This document shows positions 25,140 through 35,100 of a DNA stretch of 64,000 bases, in pieces. The position numbers and the translations under genes are program-made. The notes below the pieces were generated by a model. It was given only the letters and a program-made list of their open reading frames with translations, was not told where the DNA came from and did not search any database. Origin of the DNA: Bacteroidales bacterium UBA2712. Lineage in GTDB: Bacteria; Bacteroidota; Bacteroidia; Bacteroidales; Paludibacteraceae. Location of the stretch: NCBI GenBank assembly GCA_002354055.1, contig DEKW01000011.1, positions 62,001-126,000 on the forward strand, given 5' to 3'. Each line of letters starts with the position of its first letter. The first letter of the stretch is position 1.

Positions 25140-26429
25140 TTATTGTATTTGCTGTCCTAAGACATTGTATTTCTTCTCGTCAATATAGATGACCATCTGG
25201 CCGCTGACAATCGTCTTGCGGGCTTTCTTAGCGCCCGAGATCAGCTCCGTCCCCTTCGGTTCTTCCTTCTCCTCCACGGTCACCTGGAATCGCTTGGTAC
25301 AGGTATTGGCTTTCACGATATCAAAGACCGTATCGCCGAACTGGCGGAGCACCATTCCCGAAGCGGGATGCACATATCCGCGTGCCAACTCCGCGGCAGC
25401 TACCTGAACGGTATCATAGATGGTTGTCGGCTGAGTAAAAGAGAGGGATACGCTTCTCTCCTGCAAGGTATCGCGATTCATACATATCACATCGACAAAC
25501 GCAGTATCGGAGGTATAATCGCGACCATCTACCGTAATCTTCTTTCCCTCGCAAATCGTCTGGTTAACAGGAGGCAGCGGATCGGCGTACTTGGGGTTGG
25601 TATAGTAGAACAATCGGCCGTTCACTCCCGCCTCATGCGAGACGTGTACCCATATCTCCCTCTTGGCATTGCGGACGGTAACCAGCATAGCGGAATCCGG
25701 CTGATAGACATGCGTCGTATCGCTCATCGTTACTCGCGCTACTTCCGCGCCGTTGCAACTATCCATCGTCAGCCATATCTCTGCCGGCTGGGGCTTCTGG
25801 GAGACATTCTTGGGCTTATGGATCCATCTCAAGAACGCATGACCGGAAGCTGGTATATTGGACGACGGCAGACGATAGACGTTCTCCGGTTCGCTACATA
25901 CATAAGTCATCCATGCACGCATCTCCAGCGCTCTGTCGCAAGTCGAGTGAGGACCCTGGTCGTACGGATAGCAGAACACCTGACCCGATCCGCCGTTCAA
26001 AGGATAGACATGGATACGCGGCGTAAGCGCCTTGAGGTACTGCGCACTACCGCCGATCTCATCGAGCTTGCTGTTAATCTTATCCATATCCATCTCGCTC
26101 ATGCGGTTAGGACCTACCGTCACCGAGAAAGTCGGCGTCGTGCTGATACAGAAAGCATAGACATCGATCGTCACGGATGTATTAGAGAACCAGTACGCCG
26201 ATATGCCCTGACGTATATCATCGATCGTGGCTGTAAACCACACATCTCCGGAGAGGACCGTGTCGATGGGGAATGCAAATGTATTCGAGTTATACTCACA
26301 GTCGCAATAATGAGCAGGCAGCGTGTCTTTCCATACCGTAGAGAACGAGTCGCACGGCTGAACTAATTTCGCCATTGCGCCCATCGGCAGAATCGCCATC
26401 AGGCCTATTATCAGCTTTCGGAGTTTCAT
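25140..26429 (-). CDS. Exported protein with short T9SS-like tail
   Basis: 429 residues: signal peptide (RKLIIGLMAILPMGAMA), then a PPC-like domain (CDCEYNSNTFAFPIDTV, DVWFTATIDDIR) and a second beta-rich domain (ASGHAFLRWIHKPKNV). A CEGKKITVDGRDY ... RFQVTVEE module precedes the end. The C-terminus is a short tail (MVIYIDEKKYNVLGQQIQ) nearly matching that of the 845-residue neighbour. No enzyme motif seen. It lies between two other exported proteins on the same strand, so it may be part of the same surface system. Confidence 0.75.
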   Translation of the reverse strand: MKLRKLIIGLMAILPMGAMAKLVQPCDSFSTVWKDTLPAHYCDCEYNSNTFAFPIDTVLSGDVWFTATIDDIRQGISAYWFSNTSVTIDVYAFCISTTPTFSVTVGPNRMSEMDMDKINSKLDEIGGSAQYLKALTPRIHVYPLNGGSGQVFCYPYDQGPHSTCDRALEMRAWMTYVCSEPENVYRLPSSNIPASGHAFLRWIHKPKNVSQKPQPAEIWLTMDSCNGAEVARVTMSDTTHVYQPDSAMLVTVRNAKREIWVHVSHEAGVNGRLFYYTNPKYADPLPPVNQTICEGKKITVDGRDYTSDTAFVDVICMNRDTLQERSVSLSFTQPTTIYDTVQVAAAELARGYVHPASGMVLRQFGDTVFDIVKANTCTKRFQVTVEEKEEPKGTELISGAKKARKTIVSGQMVIYIDEKKYNVLGQQIQ

Positions 26430-26461
26430 AAGAGATTGTTGTTTGAGTAAATATTAGTGAG

Positions 26462-28999
26462 TTATCGTATTCTTGTTCCTAAGACGTTATACCGTTTGCC
26501 GCCGCGGATGATCATCACGGTACCGTTCTCCATGACCTTGACCGGTCGGGCGATATAGTCCACCTCTTCCACATCCGTCGTAAAACTGCTGTAATACGGT
26601 GCGCCGCATTGGAATCGTACCATCACCGAGACCGTACCGGGCTCCACCCATTGGGGTTCGTTCTTTATCTCCATTGCATGGCTCTCGGCATCATCTACCG
26701 AGCGGAACGACCATACGATATTCGATATGGGCACGAACGGCAGCTGGTAATGGTCCATAAGATTTTGCTCCGCACGGCGGAAATCCACCAAAGCCTTATC
26801 AGCCTGTGCCTCCAGGATCACGCCCTCCATATACCAATCGGGCGAGGGCATCTCTAACTGATAAGCACGATAATCGGTCCGCCATTCGCCATCCTCCACG
26901 ATTCCTTCCTCATGCATGCCGGGGCAGAAATAGATGGTCGTATCTTTGAGATTACGATGGATAGTCACCTGCTGCGTTACAATACTATCACACCCATTTT
27001 TTGTTTGGAAACGACGTGTATAAGTACCCGATATTTCTATAACAGTATCCCCCCATATATACTGATCATATGCATCTATTCCAGGTATACTAAGATGAAC
27101 AGAGTAGTGAATAATAAAATTCAGCGTCGTTATTGTTCGATCTCCGTTGATGTTTATCAGAGTGTCCTTAAATACAGCTGACTCTGTATATTTTCTGCCT
27201 TTATAGATGATACTATCGCATGCGGTTTCAGCATAGGTATCGTAACTCGTCGTATGAATAGTTAGATTCAGTATATACGTGGAATCACAATTCCCTGGTT
27301 CTGAGACTATTTCAGAATACTGTCCGCTCTGCGTGTAAGTTGTCCCTCGCCATTCGTACGTATCCCAAGCCTCTGTAGTCAAAAGTGAATCAACCGGAAC
27401 ACATTGAGGATCTTCTTCAGCTGGCGCAGAGGAAGTGATTACCATATTGGCATTGGTTGAAGTACTCGGGACGATGCGCAAATAGATATAGCCATCCGGA
27501 TCCATTCTATTGGCCCAAGAAGTCCATTCTGCTTCTGTTATAGTCCATGTACCTCGACGCGCGATATTCTTATATTCAATAATGCGCGCATTGTCTCTAT
27601 TCCATGATGACGGAGAACAGGTATCGGCCATATATGTTGGGCATTGCGTGTTAGACAGCCATTTAAACTGTATATCTCCACCCACCCAATCTGCATAATA
27701 CATCCTATACACGATTGTTGAATTCTTAGATGATTTCAACGTATCACCGGGCAATATTTCACGGCTAAGCTCCTCGCACTCAGACTGGCTCCATTTGTAG
27801 GGAGTCACAGAGGTTTTAGAGGCGCAATCAAAACGCACATACAGATAATTGCCGGTAGCTTTTGTCCAAAGTGCCGCCAACTCTTCTTTCGGCAAACCGA
27901 GCCATCGGCCGTTATCCGTACGATGGAATGTATAATCGGCAATAGCTTCAGAGGTTTCAAAATCATGCGTCTTGCCCACATACATATGGAATATATATTG
28001 GGTCGGGCTGATAAACTCCGTAGGATTTGTCCAATCGGCCGGTATGGCAAATACCTTCGTAGTATCATGTGCGTTCAACTGAATGGTTCTTCCATACCGC
28101 AACAATGTAGCGCCACCAGAAGGAGGGGTCATGGGGATATGCTCCACCTTGAGCGTTCCTACCGATTGGCTATATATCTTCATATAATATAGTCCGCCAT
28201 TGTTTTCCGGCCAATCTAAGGCTCTTTTAATCTCTGCGTTGGTCAGTTTGAAAGTATCATTTGGTTGTACCGTAAGGACATCATATATCTTGTTGGCGTC
28301 ATCAAAAGCATCAAATCCATAATCACAAATAGTCGATAGATACACATCCGCAGGAGCCGTGCCTTGCCATATAAAACGAACAGAGTCATCCTGCCATTTG
28401 GTTAGTGGGAACACAAAATGCGTATCACTATCCTCCGCCTCTATATTCAGTACGGTGCCTAACGTTACTATTTCGCCTCTATCCATGCAATTGGAGAAAG
28501 CCGTATCAGGAGCCATTTCTATACCTCCGGCACCACCGTACGTTACTTTCACGTAGGCTGTAATATTATTCGTATAGCCTAAGGACGCAAGGATATCCCG
28601 GTACGACTTTCCTACCGATAAAGAATACTCGTTATGTCCATCCACCACTATTAAATTACTATTAAATGTTAGCGGCATTGTATATCCCCATCCGGATGCC
28701 TCATTGATAAGGCTATCCAACTGAGGATCGTCATAAACTCCGGGGGTACAGGTAAAATCCACCTCCACAGCAGGCGCAATATTGCTGGCTCCGGGAGCCG
28801 GTGCAAATTGAATCTTCAGCGGCAAATCATAGGTAGAGGCTGTGTACCAATAGGTTCCCGCTCCCGGTACATTACCGACATATTCAGTCCCTAGTGGTAT
28901 TGCATCTTCACACGTCAAGCCGCTGGGCGATTGAGCATGAAGCCCAACTACCCAGCAGAATAACATGATTGTTGCTGCTATTTCGGTACGTATCTGCAT
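26462..28999 (-). CDS. Exported multidomain protein with short T9SS-like tail
   Basis: 845 residues: signal peptide (AATIMLFCWVVGLHAQS), an N-terminal domain starting CEDAIPLGTEYVGNVPGAGT (PPC-like), further beta-rich domains, then Ig-like modules of the type YEWRGTTYTQSGQYSE ... CDSTYILNLTI (about residues 540-690). The tail is TVMIIRGGKRYNVLGTRIR. The DNA changes character inside the gene: from about 26460 to 26930 it is as GC-rich as most of the window, from about 26930 to 28860 it is clearly AT-richer. No catalytic motif recognised. Confidence 0.75.
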   Translation of the reverse strand: MQIRTEIAATIMLFCWVVGLHAQSPSGLTCEDAIPLGTEYVGNVPGAGTYWYTASTYDLPLKIQFAPAPGASNIAPAVEVDFTCTPGVYDDPQLDSLINEASGWGYTMPLTFNSNLIVVDGHNEYSLSVGKSYRDILASLGYTNNITAYVKVTYGGAGGIEMAPDTAFSNCMDRGEIVTLGTVLNIEAEDSDTHFVFPLTKWQDDSVRFIWQGTAPADVYLSTICDYGFDAFDDANKIYDVLTVQPNDTFKLTNAEIKRALDWPENNGGLYYMKIYSQSVGTLKVEHIPMTPPSGGATLLRYGRTIQLNAHDTTKVFAIPADWTNPTEFISPTQYIFHMYVGKTHDFETSEAIADYTFHRTDNGRWLGLPKEELAALWTKATGNYLYVRFDCASKTSVTPYKWSQSECEELSREILPGDTLKSSKNSTIVYRMYYADWVGGDIQFKWLSNTQCPTYMADTCSPSSWNRDNARIIEYKNIARRGTWTITEAEWTSWANRMDPDGYIYLRIVPSTSTNANMVITSSAPAEEDPQCVPVDSLLTTEAWDTYEWRGTTYTQSGQYSEIVSEPGNCDSTYILNLTIHTTSYDTYAETACDSIIYKGRKYTESAVFKDTLININGDRTITTLNFIIHYSVHLSIPGIDAYDQYIWGDTVIEISGTYTRRFQTKNGCDSIVTQQVTIHRNLKDTTIYFCPGMHEEGIVEDGEWRTDYRAYQLEMPSPDWYMEGVILEAQADKALVDFRRAEQNLMDHYQLPFVPISNIVWSFRSVDDAESHAMEIKNEPQWVEPGTVSVMVRFQCGAPYYSSFTTDVEEVDYIARPVKVMENGTVMIIRGGKRYNVLGTRIR

Positions 29000-29022
29000 A
29001 ATTATTCCACTTGCTTTTTGCT

Positions 29023-29184
29023 TTAGAACACTTGTGTTCTCCTTGATGGTGCAGGATTAGGCATACTACCACCTTCAGAGCCCGCTTGGGGTGCCCATAA
29101 TAAAATTCCTTCCAAAGACTGAATAGTTGTCAAGGGTGTAGTATAACTTTTCTTGAACATCTGGTTATTATTATCGTGGTTCAT
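29023..29184 (-). CDS. 53-residue YxxP-type peptide
   Basis: Starts MNHDNNNQMFKKSYTTPLTT and continues with a short hydrophobic stretch (IQSLEGILLW) and a Gly/Ser/Pro/Arg-rich C-terminus (GGSMPNPAPSRR). Bacteroidales genomes contain many short proteins of the form KKxYxxPxxxxxxLExxxLL with a Gly-rich end; their function is unknown, and some authors consider them leader-like or secreted peptides. It begins 11 bp after the stop of the 2515-residue protein and ends at a palindrome 25 bp before the 845-residue protein, so it is co-transcribed with both. Confidence 0.6.
   Translation of the reverse strand: MNHDNNNQMFKKSYTTPLTTIQSLEGILLWAPQAGSEGGSMPNPAPSRRTQVF
29025..29040. promoter_or_regulatory. 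Palindrome between the 53-aa and 845-aa genes
   Basis: AGAACAC-TT-GTGTTCT, perfect 7+7, overlapping the stop codon of the small gene. No T-run follows, so it is not a standard terminator; it may affect translation or RNA stability. Confidence 0.55.
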
Positions 29185-29194
29185 ATTTCTGTAG

Positions 29195-32100
29195 TTATTT
29201 GACGATTTGACCATTGGTAGTATATACATGTTTATTTTTGATAATATACATCATATCATTGATAATCACCTTATGTACGCCATTCGGATTATCCACGATA
29301 GCGGCATCGAAATCAGTTGCTACATTCGGAGCCTTGCGTACAATGATGCGCAAACCATACTCCGCTGTTTCTCCCTTCTCCAGCGAGACAGGATACTCGC
29401 CAAGCGTCAGGTTAGCAATGATAGTACCGTTTTGCGTTAGATAAACCGTTACATCCTCATATGATTCTTGCAGTGCGAGGACATATTCTCCATTCTTAGG
29501 AGCAGATATACCAAGTTGATAATCAGCCCGTTCATCTACCAATACCGCATCGTTAGCCGCCAGGCGCAGACCATTATAGTCAACCGCCCAGATACGAGCT
29601 ACAGAAGGCGTACCCATCCACATCTTCTCAATATCTTTACCGGCAACATATACCGGTTGAGCCTCCTCAGAAGCCGAGAAGAAGAGTTGGTCGTCGTATT
29701 TCTGTTTGCCGTTCTCAGTAATACGCAGGCAGTTTATCTGATTCTCTTGAGGCGCACGAGCCGGAGCCGATGAAGGTTGACTAATTGTTAGCTCGCCCGT
29801 TGCTGTTACTTGAACAAATACAGCCCGACCTACAGCCAAAGACGCTTCATTGGCCAACTGGATATCAAACGCATTAGCCACACTATTGAGAGCAAACATA
29901 AATCCATATGCACCCGAGAGTTTTGAGTAGGAGATACCCATACCGGAAACGCCATTCCAACCTGCGTTAAGAGCATCATCGCTGCTCTTGGATACAGAGA
30001 TATTAGCTATCGCGTTCAACTGACTCTTGTCGCTCGCCTTGAAACGATATACATTGTAGTTATCGTTATCAAACTCGCAGAGATAGAACTTACCAGGTAC
30101 GTATTGGTCGCCGGTTACCTTTTTCCAACATGCATTGCTCGGGCCATTAGCGGCACGCTCTGCTTCGTCATACTCGTATGCCAAGTAGTTAGCTCCGAAC
30201 GTAGCTGTTTCCCAAAGGCCGGTATTCTTATTAAGACGTTGCACACCATCTGTTCTATTCACCGTGAATGGAACTGCGAAAGAATAGTATTTGGTAGCAT
30301 CCATCTCTCCGGTACTATTCATTATAATATCTAAATATGCATCACCAACTACCGTTAGATTAGCCATACCTGCGCCATTGATAATACCCGATTGGTTATT
30401 ATCCGGGGTTGCCTCAATGATGAGGTTTTGTACTGTTAGCGAGGTTTCGGAAGGAATGGTAACGCTACCATTGTCCTTAATGGTCAGATCATGGAGCGAT
30501 TGATGACCAACTACAGGGTAATTTTCACCTGCCTTTACCACAATATCCACAACTACGATTTCCCACTTGGTAGAGGTAGTGTTATACTGATAGTAATTCT
30601 CGCCATCCGTGTAGATAACATCCTTATGGTGGGTAACAGCTACCCAATCAGCCGGATTGCCATAGTAGATATAGATCTTGCTATCCGAACCATGATACAG
30701 GTGGTTCTCATCCGGACCGGTGATGATCAACCAGTTATCATTATTTCGGATGTAATAGTTTCCTGAATTATCTTTATAGGTACGGTTCCAATTCGGATTA
30801 TTCAAGACGCGATCTACAGCCACCCATGCATCATTGAGATAGACATAGAAATGGTACGGGCTCTCGCCATAATAGTAAGCGCCATCGTTATTGACATTAA
30901 CGGCTGTCCATGCACAAGAACCGTTAGGATCCAAATAGTACTGTGCCGGATCAGATCCATCCACACGATAAGCCGGATCATTTGCGTTCAGCGTTACAGG
31001 AGTCAAGACGTTGTTGATGAGCATAAACTTATGATCATCATAACTATAGATACCACATTCAATGCTCAGTCGCTTCCAAGCGGATGTAGCGTCATCATAG
31101 GTGTACTTATTCTCCTCTCCATCCGTATAAAGTCCGTCAACCTTATTCACAATCACCCACGCGTCCGCGTAATATATATAGGTGTTGTCGTTGGATCCCG
31201 CCCATGCGTGGTCACCATCCTCATCGGTCATCTCTACCCACGCACCATTGCGATAGATATAGCGGTTATTCTCCGTACCATCGTCATTAGAATCTACACC
31301 CTTATAGGTCTTTTTCTCCACACTACGTTCAACCTTTATCTCATTCTCGTCATAGGTCAAGAAATACCAACACTTACCGGTGTAAGCTTCGATGCCGTAT
31401 AATTCTACCGGAGCTTCCGAATCTACTTTCGGTGTAGCATAGAGGAATCCCTGTGCCGGCTGGATGGTCACATCAGCCTCCGGCTCACTACGGAACATAC
31501 CGGACTCTTCGTCATAAAAGAAGAGGTTTGCGTTCTGCACAGTCATGTCAGCCAAGGTTGTATTACCCAACATTACCGCCTTTCCTTCACCGGATGGAGT
31601 TGCCGATGCCTTGATAGTCGCCTGGTAATCCGATCCCTTGATCGTCTCTTCGCCGAGACCCTCAAAGATAATCATTTTTCCGGTCCAATAGTCCCAATTA
31701 GCATGCTCCTTTTTAGCAGGGAACTGAAGGATATAGTTCTTTCCCTTATCCATCCAAACGCCATCAGAGCCATCTGCCGTTGCCCAATCGCAAGTGTAGT
31801 TATCATTTTCATCGATTGACCATTCTTCTTTGTTCTCATAGAGATTGAAATCCACATAAGGAGTAATTTTCTTCACTCCGCGCCAATTATATTGAGCCTG
31901 TGTGCCGGTGTAGCCATTTGACAGATCCTGCTTATAACTCCACGTTCGATAAGAAGAATTTACTTTTGCGAAGTTTTCTTTCGTATAATATGCAGCCTTT
32001 GCTAACTGATAGCAATAGTCTATATTCGAATATCCTTGTTGATAGAACGCATTCGTTATATTTCCTTCTGCAAGTTCTGCCAGTTTCTCCTCTGGATATG

Positions 32101-35100
32101 ACTCTACAACATAAATATTCTTGATAGCAAATGGCGAACATAAAGATATATACTTATCTGCTTTAACAGTCAGCAAGATATATTGGCCTTCCTTAATTAC
32201 GTATTCGCTGGTATTTGTTACATCACTATAATAATCCCCTTTGGCAATACTTATTTGAATATCTGTTATAGGTTGACCTGCCAATTCATCATTTATTCGA
32301 TAATCGGAAGAGGCAGCTTGCATATAATCATCTATTCGACCCCACAATACATTCTTGGTTATATTATTTGTAGTATTTACACTGGTAGATCCTCCTAAAT
32401 TATTACTCGGTAGTCCCAAAGCATCTCTTGCAGTGGACGCATTGGATCCACTCATCGCCATAGAAGGTAACGCATATTTCCAGATATCTACCGTATAATC
32501 CATTACTGCGCTATGCTCCGTATAATCACAAGGTAAGAATAAATGCACATATTCATCCTTTGGTGTAATACTTGCATGACCATAATCCGTTGAGTTGCTT
32601 TCATAATATTGAGCCAAAGTAGTCGTATTATCAGATTTGCTTACTTGATCATACGGGAAATCAAATATAGCAAAGCCCTTTTTATCCACGCCTCCTGATG
32701 CACGCATATCCAACATACATACAGCATCACCTTTACTATTGGTCGGCGAACCGCCGTTGCTTGTCACTGTCTCGCACGTAAAAACGTTACAATTAAATGT
32801 TCCACCATTAATATAGGTTTGCAATGGTACACGCAGAGCAGTTGGATCTTTATTCCCATTCGGATCCCTATAGTAACCATCAAAAGTACTATTTGATCCA
32901 TAACTGGATGGCTTTATACATGAGAATGATCCATCATTAAAATTGACTGTTCCTTTCGATTGGTCATTACCTAGTCCATAGGCCACAGCGCCCTTCATCT
33001 CAAACTGTCTAGTCGAAATTGCAAAAGTTGTTTTATACGTCGAAGACTGTGGATAGGCATTCCTTAATGTAATTTGCCCGCCATTAAAATTCAAAATAGT
33101 ATTTTCATTCCCCAAATCAATAGAAGGACGTGCATCATTACCTTTGTTTAACATTAATTGTCCATTGGTTCGCTGAGATCCAGACGTAGCAGCATTTGGC
33201 CATATATCATCAATATTAATGGTGGTCTTTTCACTTGTGTCATCCATCAGCACCATAAGGGGTGCGTTTTGATGAGTGGCTTTAGCACCACTAATATAGA
33301 AAAACATTCCATCGCCACTATAGAGCATATTACGTCCTTTGAGATGGATGTTCGCCTCTAATCTTCCACTAGTAGATTTATTTTGGAAACATAGTGCGGC
33401 TGCACTGCCTACCGGATAGAACTCGATCCACACTGCATACTTATAGGCCTCAATATCTTCGGCCGTTCCATATCCTTCAACAGTCTTACGTCTTGGCACT
33501 ACGAAACAATTATCAAAATAGAGGTCCACAGATTTATCACCAGAACCGCTAATATAAATCGCGGATTCGTCACTTCCCGAATATCCGACAGATAACATCG
33601 GACAATAACCCGTGAAATATAACTTCAACGTTCCGGACGTTTCAATATTAAAGTCCGAGGACTTTGCTGCAGCACAAACATTTTCAATCGTCTTGCTATA
33701 GACATAATTATCACCGCTCTTGGTATATATATGACAGGAAGTCATTGCTATATTACCGAGCGAAACCGCAATATTAGAGCCAAAAGGATTAGTCTCGTTA
33801 TACGACTTGTCAAAGATATACATCTTGTCGCAGAAAGCTTTCCCATCAGAGAAAGCACCGGATACGTTAATACCGGTTATTGTATAAGATGTTGCTGCCC
33901 ATTCAGAGACTGAATTATTGCGCGTTCCTGTCTTAATTCCGGTACTTGCAGCATTAGTAGCCGTGATTGTGGAAGGCACTGTATTTACCGGAATGTATTT
34001 CGTAACTGCAGATCCGTTGATGGCGGATGTACCTGTAATCACCACCATATCATACAGAGCGGAAGCATCCGACCCTGTACGATTGATAGTCAGCGTATTT
34101 CCGGAAAGCGATGCACTATAGTTCGTACCATTCTGCATGGACACGCTCACGTTGTTCACATTAGCGGTTGTCAGAGTGCATGTTGTATTTGCTGCGCCCT
34201 CCTTCGCAAAAGTCACCAAATTATGATTGGAACGAATATAAACGCCTTTAGTGATTTTCAGATTGGAGATAGTCGCTACCTGTGCGCTACCACTAAATTC
34301 AATTCGCACATAATGCGATGTCGGGCTTAATGGTGCCGAAATAGGAGTGCTTGCTCCACGCACCAATGCAGAACGACGAACGTGTGTCCAAGAATCACCT
34401 TCAGCTGCTTTTTCATAAATATTCCAATACGCACCTTCCTTTATCGTTCCAGTAGGTTCAAAACTTATATCCCCAGGAATTCCATCAAACTGAAACTCCA
34501 CCCATCTATCTGGCGCTCCACTAGAATTACCCACATCGAATTCGATTTTTTTCGTTGCTTTGTCATATGTAGCTTTACTGCTTCCATGATAGAAATAATA
34601 GTAGTCATTAACTCTTGTTTTTACATCTAATGGCAATTCCGTACGCGGCTGACACACATATAAGCCCACCGTCACATTCTTTTGTTCTCCACCATATTTT
34701 GTCAAATTCACATACCACTCCGCATCAAATGGCTCCGTTACACTTGATAAAATACTGATGTCAGCTGTAGCTTTGGTACTCTCATCAAAAGCTACCGGAT
34801 AAAGATTGGCAGTTGTGATATTAAACTTATCTTCACTACCAGCACTGAAGCCATAGTCAAGTGCCTTGATACTCGAACATGTTATCTGGACCTGTTGAGG
34901 CGTAACATCACCAATATGGTAAATGAGAAAATCCGGTTTAGAACTAAACAGCAACTCGGTAATTTTTAAGTTAGCTATTTTTCCATTAACACCATCCTCA
35001 TATGTCCATCTCAAATAACGCGTGGTAGGTTTAAGAGATAATGGACCCACTTCTCGTTGCGCTCCACCAGGTTTTTGCCGAGGAAAGACATCTGACCAAT

